From Peptoniphilus sp034090345 (GTDB lineage Bacteria > Bacillota > Clostridia > Tissierellales > Peptoniphilaceae), in assembly GCF_034090345.1 (NCBI RefSeq), contig NZ_JAXDSS010000093.1, positions 1 to 17,828 of the forward strand: DNA of 17,828 nucleotides, in the 5' to 3' direction. The position numbers were made by a program, and so were the translations under genes. Of this stretch, positions 7,668 through 15,439 are shown one piece after another. The notes beneath the pieces were generated by a model, which was not told the origin of the DNA, ran no database searches, and worked only from the letters and a program-made list of their open reading frames with translations. The stretch's first letter is position 1. Each line of letters opens with the position of its first letter.

Positions 7668-9026
7668 TTATTTTATTAACTTCCTAACTATTATAGCTCC
7701 AATTGTTGATATAATAGTTATTCCGGATGTTAATATTAATGCATACATGGTCCCTTTAGTCAAAATTATATTCAAAATTAATGGCATTATCGCAAATGTC
7801 ACAGCTGACATTATTGAAAAAGATATTGAATAATTTCCTATTACAGGACTTTTATATTCCGGATCACAAACTCTTAACAATAATAAACCTGTTAAAAATA
7901 CGCCTGTACTCATTCCAAAAGTTGCCACCATATGTTCTAACCAATATTCAGATAAATACTTCTTACACATAATCAACAAATAGAAAGTTGTAAAAATATA
8001 TCCCAATATACATAGAATTAATATAGGAACTATATAATCTAAAACAGCCTTAACAGGTAAAGAAGCTATAGCTGCAATTACTGCAAACTCTGTAAAAGGC
8101 CCTGTAATTTTTCCTTTAGCATTAGAGTCTATTAAAAACCCTAAATTAAGTTTATTTATAATACCCCAAATTACAAACATCACTATAATTCCATATGCCC
8201 AAACTGAAATTGACTTAAAAGCAGGAACTTCATATTTCTTAGCCAATCCAAGTAACATATATGCCAAAAAACAACCTAAAAATATAATTGCTGCATGAAA
8301 TGAAATTGTATCAACTGATGAAGGCTTTGTTGTTTCACGACCCAATGATTGTTGTAAGTCTACATTTTTTTCATATCCAAGAGCCATATTTTCAGGTATG
8401 TCAGATGGTTTTTCTAAAATTTCTGTATAACCTTTTCTAGCACCCCAGTTTATTACCACCATACCTATTAATATACCGCCAACAATTCCAAATGTAGCAG
8501 TTGTTATTGCCACTCCTTGCGCAGTTTCCCAATATGGCAAATTCATCTCTTGTAACATATTACCTAAAATTCCAGCTGTCCCATGTCCTCCTGAGTAACC
8601 TATCGGCAATTCCCATCCAAATGTAGGATACATATTTCCTCCACTATTAAATATTAAATTTAAAACAAAGCCTACTATGTGTTGTAAATAATAAACTCCT
8701 AACATTATTAAAAGAAGAGGTAGTATGTTAAATAATTCTTTTTTTGATTTTACCCCCAATTTTAATCCTAAAGGAGTTGCTGTTACAACAGGTACTATTA
8801 AAATCCCAGGCAATAAAGACCAAGTAGTTATCCAATCTTCAGGTATAGGTAATACTTTTAATCCTATCGGGCCTAAAATCAATAGTATAAATCCTCCTAT
8901 TACACTAGCCGGCATAAACGTTTTTTGCAAAAATTTTAATTTTGCTCTTAAAGCAAATCCCAGTAATAGGAAAAATCCCAATACTCCTAAACTTTTTAGC
9001 AATTCTCCTAACATTGCACTTGTCAT
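7668..9026 (-). CDS. gltS: Sodium/glutamate symporter family protein (GltS, ESS family)
   Basis: 452-residue membrane protein with about 11-12 hydrophobic segments arranged as two inverted halves. The loop GYSGGHGTAG (143-152) is the characteristic re-entrant motif of GltS; the second half has the related ATFGMSTGVFLTG (about 367-379). E. coli GltS carries glutamate with Na+; this homologue is longer (usual length about 400) with an extended hydrophilic region around residues 195-225. Start ATG 9026 with AAGGGTG eight bases upstream. First gene of its unit, followed at 29 bases by the AbgB-like hydrolase. The promoter region contains a perfect 16-base palindrome. It may import glutamate or a glutamate conjugate, or export released glutamate. 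The symbol denotes family, not proven specificity. Confidence 0.88.
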   Translation of the reverse strand: MTSAMLGELLKSLGVLGFFLLLGFALRAKLKFLQKTFMPASVIGGFILLILGPIGLKVLPIPEDWITTWSLLPGILIVPVVTATPLGLKLGVKSKKELFNILPLLLIMLGVYYLQHIVGFVLNLIFNSGGNMYPTFGWELPIGYSGGHGTAGILGNMLQEMNLPYWETAQGVAITTATFGIVGGILIGMVVINWGARKGYTEILEKPSDIPENMALGYEKNVDLQQSLGRETTKPSSVDTISFHAAIIFLGCFLAYMLLGLAKKYEVPAFKSISVWAYGIIVMFVIWGIINKLNLGFLIDSNAKGKITGPFTEFAVIAAIASLPVKAVLDYIVPILILCILGYIFTTFYLLIMCKKYLSEYWLEHMVATFGMSTGVFLTGLLLLRVCDPEYKSPVIGNYSISFSIMSAVTFAIMPLILNIILTKGTMYALILTSGITIISTIGAIIVRKLIK

Positions 9027-9051
9027 AATATCATCACCCTTCTTTTTAGTA

Positions 9052-9092
9052 TATTACTATAGTAATACAAAAAACATGTTATTTCAAATTCA
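9052..9092 (-). promoter_or_regulatory. Promoter and palindromic operator of the gltS-abgB-like unit
   Basis: Reading the minus strand, TTGAAA is followed after 17 bases by TACTAT, a plausible sigma-A type promoter. A perfect 16-base palindrome, TATTACTATAGTAATA (9052-9067), covers the -10. A repressor bound there would block transcription. The divergently placed GntR gene is the obvious candidate regulator, though this is inference. Confidence 0.45.
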
Positions 9093-9230
9093 AACTTAAA
9101 AAACTATTATTTATTAAACTAAAAAATGACAAGATTTAAAAACTGATAATGCCCATTTAAGTATGAAAAAAAGAAAAGGTTACTTAACCCCTCATAAACG
9201 GTATAATTTTTAAAATTAAATAAAAAACAA

Positions 9231-9473
9231 ACAGGTGAATTTATTGGAACTAAGTCCAGAATATTTAAAAAAGGATCTCCTTATCTTAGACGTGCTGTTT
9301 AGTCTACAGAAACGGTTGCTCCTTTTAATGAACTGTCTCTTTCTGTTTATTACCAAGATCTAAAAAGTAGAGGTGAGTTTCAAAACACCGCTGTCGGTGC
9401 TGTTGCCAGAAAATTAATCAACATAATTTTTGCTGTTTTAAGAGACAACAAAGCTTATATCCCACATATTTAA
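9231..9473 (+). pseudogene. IS110-family transposase, C-terminal fragment with an amber stop
   Basis: The plus-strand frame 9231-9473 translates to a C-terminal Transposase_20 (IS116/IS110/IS902) segment: TGEFIGTKSRIFKKGSPYLR, then RAV, a TAG stop at 9300-9302, then STETVAPFNELSLSVYYQ and later TAVGAVARKLINIIFAVLRD, ending at TAA 9471. In intact relatives the stop position is normally Trp, so a TGG to TAG change is the likely cause. The N-terminal two thirds are missing; upstream DNA is AT-rich with no recognisable coding. The fragment lies between the GltS-like gene and the GntR gene. Confidence 0.85.
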
Positions 9474-9730
9474 TTTTCACTTTATTTAATTATTTTTTGA
9501 CCTATTTTGATAGGCCTGTTTTCCATGTTATTGTTTACATATTTTAGTTTTTGGTTTATTATTTATTTGCAAGTAGAAGGATACAACGCTAATGCTAAAT
9601 TCTTGCATCTACTTGTGATTTACAGATATTAAGAGTGCAGATAGCTTCCTCTTTTTACACATTGTATCTACATGCGATACACTAAAGATATCTATTGCCA
9701 TTTAATAGCTGGTCTTTTGTTTCTTATATT
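9474..9730. other. Non-coding tail of the IS110 relic
   Basis: No open frame seen. The DNA contains an 8-base inverted repeat CAAGTAGA (9570-9577) / TCTACTTG (9608-9615) and a smaller GTATC/GATAC pair near 9664-9680. It may be the 3' non-coding end of the IS110 element. Neither hairpin has a T-tract, so I do not call a terminator. Confidence 0.35.
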
Positions 9731-9783
9731 AAATTTAACTAATATTTAGTTTAATTTTTATGATATAATATATTGATAGGAGA
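9731..9783 (+). promoter_or_regulatory. Promoter and palindromic operator of the GntR gene
   Basis: An extended -10, TGATATAAT (TG at 9761-9762, TATAAT 9764-9769), lies 20 bases before the ATG, so the leader is very short. A nearly perfect 27-base palindrome (9731-9757, core AACTAATATTTAGTT) lies just upstream across the -35 zone, a position suited to autoregulation. The ribosome binding site is AGGAGA at about 9778-9783. Confidence 0.55.
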
Positions 9784-9789
9784 TTAAAT

Positions 9790-10461
9790 ATGTTAAACAT
9801 AAAATCATTTAGTGATGCCGCTTATGATGAAATTAAAGAACGTATTTTAAATGGTTTTTATACACCTGGTATGTCTTTAAATGAAAGAACTTTATCGGAA
9901 GACTTCGGAGTTAGTAGGACTCCAATTCGTGCAGCGTTACAAAAATTATCTATTGAGGGTTGGATTATAAACGAACCTTATAAAAAAAACGTTGTTAAAC
10001 AATTTAATTTAAATGAAATTCTAGAAGCTCAAAAAGTAAGAACTGCATTAGAACTTATAGCAATTGTTGATGCAAGTAAAAATATTACAGATGAGGATAT
10101 CCTTTATTTAGAAACATTAGTTGATGAACAAGAATATACTAAAGACTATAGTAAATCATTTAGTATAGATAGAATTTTTCATACTTTTATTTATGAAAAA
10201 AGTGGTAATACAATCTTGCTATCTGTATTAAATAATATTAGCGATATTGTCAGATATTTTGGACTCATGGCAATGTATTTACCTGGAAGAGATTCACAAA
10301 CTATTACTGAACATAGAAAAATTGTATCTGCTCTGAAGACTAAAAATTTAGATAAAATTAATGAGGCTATGGAATATCACATGTCTCAAACTACATCTGC
10401 TCTACTACAACGTTTAAACATTAAAGAAAATTTAACAAAAAAAGATAGTGTCAGAGAATGA
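9790..10461 (+). CDS. GntR-family transcriptional regulator, FadR subfamily (FCD domain)
   Basis: 223-residue DNA-binding regulator. Residues about 8-70 form the GntR winged helix-turn-helix: DEIKERILNGFYTPG, then NERTLSEDFGVSRTPIRAAL (31-50). Residues about 76-212 form the all-helical FCD ligand domain. Its usual metal-site positions are occupied: Asp127 and His131 in SIDRIFHTF, His175 in TEHRKI and His197 in MEYHM. Such proteins normally bind a small carboxylic acid and release DNA on binding. It is the only intact plus-strand gene, between the GltS/M20/glutaminase block and the TRAP/amidase operon, so it could control either or both. A palindrome overlapping its own promoter suggests autoregulation. 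The start is ATG 9790 with AGGAGA upstream. The effector is unknown. Confidence 0.92.
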   Translation: MLNIKSFSDAAYDEIKERILNGFYTPGMSLNERTLSEDFGVSRTPIRAALQKLSIEGWIINEPYKKNVVKQFNLNEILEAQKVRTALELIAIVDASKNITDEDILYLETLVDEQEYTKDYSKSFSIDRIFHTFIYEKSGNTILLSVLNNISDIVRYFGLMAMYLPGRDSQTITEHRKIVSALKTKNLDKINEAMEYHMSQTTSALLQRLNIKENLTKKDSVRE

Positions 10462-10700
10462 TTAAAAATTGTTTTAAGATGATAACTGGCTTCTAATATG
10501 ATATTTTTGTCATTATTTTTGATATATAGATTTATATCTTAAAAAAGAATATCCAAAAAACACCTTAGACATATTATCGTTTTTATCTAAGCAACTTTTT
10601 GTACTTAATAGGGTCTATTTGATTTTTTAATAGTTTCCTATATAATTAATTCAAATTTATATCTGGCGCAATTAATTAAATATATCACAAATTACTGCTC
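10462..10700. other. AT-rich intergenic DNA after the GntR gene
   Basis: No convincing gene. A small hairpin, CTTAGA (10564-10569) / TCTAAG (10586-10591), is followed by CAACTTTTTG and might be a weak terminator for the GntR gene. The rest may be further decayed transposon sequence, but I could not recognise any in translation. Confidence 0.3.
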
Positions 10701-10978
10701 TTATACCTCTAAATGTCTACGGTACTCATCTTTAAGAGATTCTTTTGTCCCATCAAAATTTTTATTCCATCTCATTAAAGATGATTTAGAAAGTTTATAT
10801 ATTCTTAATATAAAGGATAGAGAATACCCTCTCATATAAGATTTAACAACATGATATCTTGTATCTAAAATATGCGGTAAATATCTTTATTTTTTTGTAT
10901 AATTGTATTCATATGGAGTGTACTTTCTTTTTTTAATTTTAGTTAATTTAATTATATAGGTAGTCTCTCTATTTTTCT
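10701..10978 (-). pseudogene. Transposase N-terminal fragment (IS3/IS481-like helix-turn-helix)
   Basis: One minus-strand frame reads LTKIKKRKYTPYEYNYTKK, a TAA stop (10887-10889), then RYLPHILDTRYHVVKSYMRG, YSLSFILRIYKLSKSS and LMRWNKNFDGTKESLKDEYR, ending in a stop at 10701. The pattern of a repeated helix-turn-helix, then RWNKxFDGTKESL, is typical of the N-terminal DNA-binding part of IS3/IS481-type transposases. The catalytic integrase domain is missing. No start codon or ribosome binding site is evident, and the frame is interrupted, so this is a relic. Exact IS family is uncertain. Confidence 0.65.
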
Positions 10979-11106
10979 TTTATTTGGTCTCGCATCTATT
11001 GTAATGCTACATAAAGTTCTGTATTAAAATTCATTTTTACTTTTAACATTAAAATATTTAGTACAAGCTTTTTATGATTAATTAATGCACTGATCAAACA
11101 TTTCAA

Positions 11107-11141
11107 AAAAACGGCTTTCTCATTACAAGTTAACCGTTTTT
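11107..11141 (-). terminator. Terminator of the TRAP/amidase operon
   Basis: On the minus strand, 28 bases after the DctM stop, AAAAACGG (complement of 11134-11141) pairs with CCGTTTTT (complement of 11107-11114) across a 19-base loop. It ends in a T run, and TTTGAA/TTCAAA arms can extend the stem. This is a good rho-independent terminator. Confidence 0.75.
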
Positions 11142-11169
11142 ATTTGAACATTTTTCAGCAGCTCTCATT

Positions 11170-12438
11170 TTATTTTACTAAAATATTAGGTAGTATTAAA
11201 ACTAAATCTGGTATATATGTTATCAATAATAAGACTACTAAAAGTACACATAACATAGGTAATAAATCTTTAAATTGGTCTTTTAAAGAAACTTTAGCTA
11301 TTGATCCAGCTACAAATAAACATACCCCTAAAGGTGGTGTACACATTCCTATAGTTAAATTAACAGCCATTATTAAGCCAAAATGGACTAAATTAATTCC
11401 AAACATTTGAGCTAATGGTAAAAATAAAGGTGTAAATATTACTACAGCAGAAGTTGTATCAATAAAGGTTCCTGCTATTAATAATATTATATTTACTATT
11501 AGTAATAATACTATTTTAGATGATACATTAGCAGATAAAAATGCACCTACTGTTTGAGGAATGTTATTCACCGTAATAACCCAAGTAAATAGTGAAGCAA
11601 AAGCTATTACTATTAATACTTGTCCTGTAGATTTAGCTGCATCCAGTAATATTTGTGGTAAATCTTTTATCTTTAATTCTTTATAAACAAACATTCCTGT
11701 TATTAATGCATAAAATGTTGCAACTGTTGCAGATTCTGTAGGACTAAATACTCCACTCATAATTCCACCTATAATAATTATAGGCATCATTAATGCTAAT
11801 ATTGCATCCTTTCCTGCCCCAATAATTTCACTAAAACTAGCCTTTTTATCTCTGCCTATATAATTTCTTTTTTTCCCTATATAGTAAGAATATGCTATAA
11901 GTGCAACTCCCATTATTATTCCTGGAATAAATCCTCCTATAAATAGTTTCGCAACACTGACATTAGCCATTACCCCATATATTAGTAATGGTATACTCGG
12001 TGGAATAATGGGGCCTATTGAGCCTCCTGTCGCTAATAACGGAGCACAAAACTCCCTATCATATCCTTTCTCTACCATTATTGGTGTCATAATACCCCCT
12101 ATAGCTGCAGTTGCAGCAATAGCTGAGCCTGTTATTGCCGCAAAAAACATACAGGCTAAAATACTTACCATTGCTAGTCCACTAGGATGATGTCCTAACA
12201 ATAAATCAGCAAAGTTTACAAGTCTATTGCTCATTCCTCCCTTAAACATTAATCCTCCTGAAAGTATGAAAAGAGGTATAGCAGTGAGTGCAATACTGTC
12301 CATTCCAGTAAACATTCTTTGCACAACCACAACTAATGGATACCCATCACTTATTATTTGTCCAAGTGATACAATTCCTAAAGCAAATGATATTGGGATC
12401 CCAATTAAAAATGATAAAAATAATATAACTATAATCAT
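11170..12438 (-). CDS. dctM: TRAP transporter large permease DctM
   Basis: 422-residue integral membrane protein, the 12-helix transport subunit of a tripartite ATP-independent periplasmic-type importer driven by an ion gradient. Family motifs are present: FFAAITGSAIAATAAIGGIM (98-117) and the GGSIGPIIPPSIP segment (about 137-149), with the matching second-half segment GTFIDTTSAVVIFTPLFLP near 317-335. Length is normal for a DctM not fused to DctQ. Its ATG overlaps the dctQ stop (ATGA), and GAGGAGG within the end of dctQ serves as ribosome binding site, so the two are translationally coupled. Last gene of the operon, followed by a terminator. The substrate cannot be read from this subunit. 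Confidence 0.94.
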   Translation of the reverse strand: MIIVILFLSFLIGIPISFALGIVSLGQIISDGYPLVVVVQRMFTGMDSIALTAIPLFILSGGLMFKGGMSNRLVNFADLLLGHHPSGLAMVSILACMFFAAITGSAIAATAAIGGIMTPIMVEKGYDREFCAPLLATGGSIGPIIPPSIPLLIYGVMANVSVAKLFIGGFIPGIIMGVALIAYSYYIGKKRNYIGRDKKASFSEIIGAGKDAILALMMPIIIIGGIMSGVFSPTESATVATFYALITGMFVYKELKIKDLPQILLDAAKSTGQVLIVIAFASLFTWVITVNNIPQTVGAFLSANVSSKIVLLLIVNIILLIAGTFIDTTSAVVIFTPLFLPLAQMFGINLVHFGLIMAVNLTIGMCTPPLGVCLFVAGSIAKVSLKDQFKDLLPMLCVLLVVLLLITYIPDLVLILPNILVK

Positions 12439-12905
12439 TTATTGTCCTCCTCTTTTAAATCTTTTAATAATTTAAATATATTCTGTATGTTATACATTAT
12501 TAAATATATAGCATTAAATGGTATTGCTGTATAATATATATACATAGGCCAATTAGTATATGGAGCTTTTTGTGTGGTGCCTGTTAGTGTAAATTGAACT
12601 CCATAAACGATTAAGAAAATAAAAAATATCATTAAAACTAAATTTATTAATATATATAATATCTTTTGCTTCTTTTCAGATATAAAGCTAAATATTAAAT
12701 CTATATTTAAATGATCTCCAGTTTTTAAACAATATGATCCACCTGTTAAACATAGCCAAATAAAACTTAATCTAATTACATCTTGTCCCCATGGAACAGG
12801 TAATTTAAGTATAAACCTCATAATAACTTGATAAAATGTTGTAATAGAGAGCACTATTGTGCTCACTATCATTATCAATTGTATTATCTTGTCTAAAATT
12901 TTCAT
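12435..12905 (-). CDS. dctQ: TRAP transporter small permease DctQ
   Basis: 156 residues with four membrane segments (about 8-30, 45-63, 82-105 and 122-145), the normal plan for the small DctQ subunit that supports DctM. WGQDVIRLSFIWLCLTGGSY (38-57) matches the family's conserved W-x-x-E/D-x-x-R-xxx-W-xxx-G region, and the GDHLNIDLI stretch (63-71) corresponds to the typical H-xxx-D segment. It starts 9 bases after dctP with AGAGGG upstream and ends in a 4-base ATGA overlap with dctM. Confidence 0.9.
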   Translation of the reverse strand: MKILDKIIQLIMIVSTIVLSITTFYQVIMRFILKLPVPWGQDVIRLSFIWLCLTGGSYCLKTGDHLNIDLIFSFISEKKQKILYILINLVLMIFFIFLIVYGVQFTLTGTTQKAPYTNWPMYIYYTAIPFNAIYLIMYNIQNIFKLLKDLKEEDNK

Positions 12906-12914
12906 ATTTCCCTC

Positions 12915-13952
12915 TTATTTTATAAAATCTCGAACTTCATCAACAAATTTTGGATCTACCATTTTTGCTACTTCATCTTGTTCATAGATGTCTTTTGTAA
13001 CTTCCTTAAATGCATCTTTATTTACTTCAGTGACTATCATACCTGTTGATTTTAAATCGTCTAAATACTTAGCTTCATTATCAGCAACTATTTTTCTTTG
13101 TTCAATAGCAGATTCTTTAGCAGCGGTTTTGATATTTTCTTGTTGCTCTGGAGTTAATTTATCAAAAAAATCTTTATTCATTACATAGCTTATAGCACCA
13201 TAAGTATGACCATCTAGTGAAAGATATTTTTGTACCTCATTAAACTTCATTGTGGCAATTGAAGCAACAGGATTTTCTTGTCCATCTACCATCCCTTGTT
13301 GTAATGCTGTATATAGTTCATTAAATGCTACTGGAACAGCTGATGCATTTAATGATTTCATCAATTCAAACCAAATTGGAGCTTCTTGCACACGAATAGA
13401 AAGACCCTTTAAATCTTCAGGATTGGATATTTCTAATTTTGAATTTGTAAAATGTCTAAAACCTAATTCTCCATAAGCTAAGTGTTTAAATCCAGCAGCT
13501 TCAAACTCTGGATCTAATTTTTCTGTGATTATTCCATCTAAAGCTTTATATGCTTGTTCAGAATTTTCAAATAAATAGGGTATTGTTAAAACTTGAATTT
13601 TTGGAACCCATGCTGGAAGTGTTCCATCCGATGTAACTATTGTCATAGGAATTGTTCCTAATTTTACACCTTCTGCAGCTTCTCTTTCTCCCCCAAGTTG
13701 AGAATTAGGATAAATGTTAACTATAAAATCTTCAGAACTTGATTCTAACTTTTCTTTAAACAAGTTTGCTGCAATTGTAGATTGATGTTCTTCATTTCCA
13801 GTTACAGCTATTTTAATTTCAACCTTATCTCCTTTTACCTCAGTAGTTGAAGTATTAGAAGCCTTTGTTTCCGTTTTTTGCTTATCATTACTACCACAAG
13901 CTGTCATTAACAATAGTCCTAATAAAATAATTCCTATTAACGTTTTTTTCAT
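12915..13952 (-). CDS. dctP: TRAP transporter substrate-binding lipoprotein DctP
   Basis: 345-residue extracytoplasmic binding protein. The N-terminus is a lipoprotein signal, MKKTLIGIILLGLLLMTAC, with lipobox LMTA and Cys19 as the lipidated residue, so it is tethered outside the membrane as expected in a Gram-positive. A Ser/Thr/Lys-rich linker (20-42) follows. Family landmarks are NSQLGGEREAAEGVKLGTI (83-101), LKGLSIRVQEAP with Arg187 (the position of the carboxylate-binding arginine in DctP/SiaP), and NELYTALQQGMVDGQENP (211-228). Start ATG 13952 with AGGAGG. The conserved arginine implies a substrate carrying a carboxylate. The neighbouring amidase suggests an amide- or amino-acid-like acid (inference). 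Confidence 0.94.
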   Translation of the reverse strand: MKKTLIGIILLGLLLMTACGSNDKQKTETKASNTSTTEVKGDKVEIKIAVTGNEEHQSTIAANLFKEKLESSSEDFIVNIYPNSQLGGEREAAEGVKLGTIPMTIVTSDGTLPAWVPKIQVLTIPYLFENSEQAYKALDGIITEKLDPEFEAAGFKHLAYGELGFRHFTNSKLEISNPEDLKGLSIRVQEAPIWFELMKSLNASAVPVAFNELYTALQQGMVDGQENPVASIATMKFNEVQKYLSLDGHTYGAISYVMNKDFFDKLTPEQQENIKTAAKESAIEQRKIVADNEAKYLDDLKSTGMIVTEVNKDAFKEVTKDIYEQDEVAKMVDPKFVDEVRDFIK

Positions 13953-13967
13953 AAATATCCTCCTAAT

Positions 13968-14639
13968 TTATCTAGCTACCTCTGGAATAATATTCACAGA
14001 ATACTCAGTTGTAATTTTTCTACCTAATACATTATCAATTAACTCTAAATAAAACTTTTCTCCATATACATAATCATCTACCAATGGAACAGTTCCCGAA
14101 AAAATTATACAATCTTGAAGTTCGCCTACTCTATCACTTAATTCTTTTATAATTTCTTCTAATGATAAAATATCCGCCAAAGTTCCTTTTTGATAATATT
14201 TTCCATCATATTTAGAATTTAACTCTATCTCTTTAATATGATCTTTTATTTCATCATACTCCCAAATTCTTTTTGCAATAGGTTTTAAACTAACTTGTTT
14301 AGCTTTTGTTATAGATACAGACTCTAAATCTCTATCGGTATGATCACTTCCTAAACCTATGTAGAACTTTCCATCTTTTTTTAGAATTACATATTCACAT
14401 TCTCCAGATGTTTTTTCTCCTACAAAATATAAATCGCTATTACTTGTTACAATTTCTTTTGATACCTCAAAAATTGTTGGAATTTTTGCCGGTGGCTCAA
14501 CACCCAATTTTTCTTCCAATTCTTTTATATGTTCCATTATTTTTTCCATATTACTTCCAGAATAACCTATTACAAAAACCCTACTTGGATTTATATCTAT
14601 AGGATACTCTCCACTTTTTGTTTCAACGCAAAACTGCAT
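13968..14639 (-). CDS. DUF2848 family protein
   Basis: 223 residues, soluble. The sequence matches what I recall of DUF2848: an N-terminal strand, VFVIGYSGSNMEKIMEHIKE (about 22-41), a GVEPPAKIPTIFEVS-type segment, then TSGECEYVIL and the hallmark GLGSDHTDRDLE with KAKQVSLKPIA after it. Members look like relatives of the fumarylacetoacetase fold and often occur beside amidases or TRAP transporters; no reaction is established to my knowledge. Start choice: ATG 14639 is six bases after AAGGAGG; a GTG one codon earlier (14642) is only three bases from it and less likely. It follows the nitrilase by 11 bases, with its ribosome binding site at that gene's stop, and precedes dctP by 15 bases. Confidence 0.82.
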   Translation of the reverse strand: MQFCVETKSGEYPIDINPSRVFVIGYSGSNMEKIMEHIKELEEKLGVEPPAKIPTIFEVSKEIVTSNSDLYFVGEKTSGECEYVILKKDGKFYIGLGSDHTDRDLESVSITKAKQVSLKPIAKRIWEYDEIKDHIKEIELNSKYDGKYYQKGTLADILSLEEIIKELSDRVGELQDCIIFSGTVPLVDDYVYGEKFYLELIDNVLGRKITTEYSVNIIPEVAR

Positions 14640-14650
14640 CACATTCCTCC

Positions 14651-15418
14651 TTATAATTTATATAATTCTTTTTTCCTATCCCTAAACACATTTATATTTT
14701 TTCTTATATCTTCTATTATTGATAAATCAATTACTCCAGTTTTTATTTCATTTTTAGTATCAGGAGTTATTACATATTCTCCCCAAGGATCTATTATCGC
14801 TGAATGTCCCCCAAAGTCTCCTGTACTATTTACGCAAACTACATACATTTGATTTTCTATAGCTCTAGCTCTATTTAACGTATCCCAATGTAGTTGTCGT
14901 TTTTGTGGCCAGGCTGCCGGTATAAATAATATTTGTATATCCTCTAGTGCATTCATCCTAGTCCATTCTACAAACCTTATATCATAACAAATACAAAGCC
15001 CACATTTTATCCCGTCTAATTCAAATGTGCATAATTTATCTCCAGATTGAAAAACTTCATCCTCTCCTGATGGAGAAAACAAATGGACTTTATCATATGA
15101 ATTTACTAAATTCCCTTTTCTGTCAAAAATATAAGATGTATTATATAAAGTATTATTTTTCTTTCTTGCAATACTACCTCCAACAATATTCACATTATTT
15201 ATTATTGCAAAATCACTTAAAAATTTTTGCGTTCTTTTTCCGTCAATATCCGCTAAATCTAGAATATTTTTTGGAAAAAAAGAAGTATTCCACATTTCTG
15301 GTAAAACGATTACATCTGGGGTTGTTTTAATAGCTTTTTCAAGTTCACTCTTTATTAATTTAAAATTTTCATCCACATTTCCCAGAGTTAATGAGTTTTG
15401 AATAAGTGCTAATTTCAT
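14651..15418 (-). CDS. Carbon-nitrogen hydrolase (nitrilase superfamily, omega-amidase/Nit2-like)
   Basis: 255-residue cytoplasmic amidase. The catalytic triad is complete: Glu41 in VLPEMW, Lys110 in YDKVHLF and Cys144 in LCICYDIRF. The RARAIENQMYVVCVNSTG segment is also typical. Length and motif spacing fit the Nit2/YafV/MtnU branch, whose members hydrolyse alpha-keto acid omega-amides such as alpha-ketoglutaramate (a glutamine transamination product) or related compounds. It is the first gene of the TRAP operon. Start ATG 15418 with a very strong AAGGAGGTGA site. The superfamily is certain; omega-amidase specificity is inference, and other amides or carbamoyl compounds are possible. Confidence 0.92.
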   Translation of the reverse strand: MKLALIQNSLTLGNVDENFKLIKSELEKAIKTTPDVIVLPEMWNTSFFPKNILDLADIDGKRTQKFLSDFAIINNVNIVGGSIARKKNNTLYNTSYIFDRKGNLVNSYDKVHLFSPSGEDEVFQSGDKLCTFELDGIKCGLCICYDIRFVEWTRMNALEDIQILFIPAAWPQKRQLHWDTLNRARAIENQMYVVCVNSTGDFGGHSAIIDPWGEYVITPDTKNEIKTGVIDLSIIEDIRKNINVFRDRKKELYKL

Positions 15419-15439
15419 ATAACTTCACCTCCTTGCATT

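Noticed and set aside
8725..9099. Plus-strand open frame of 124 codons opposite the gltS-like start
   Set aside because: It mirrors the membrane protein in the other strand and runs through its promoter; no ribosome binding site or motif.
9570..9615. Terminator from the CAAGTAGA/TCTACTTG inverted repeat
   Set aside because: The loop is 30 bases, the stem is short and no T-tract follows on either strand.
14529..14852. Plus-strand open frame spanning the DUF2848-nitrilase junction
   Set aside because: It crosses two genes with clear family motifs on the other strand; no ribosome binding site seen.
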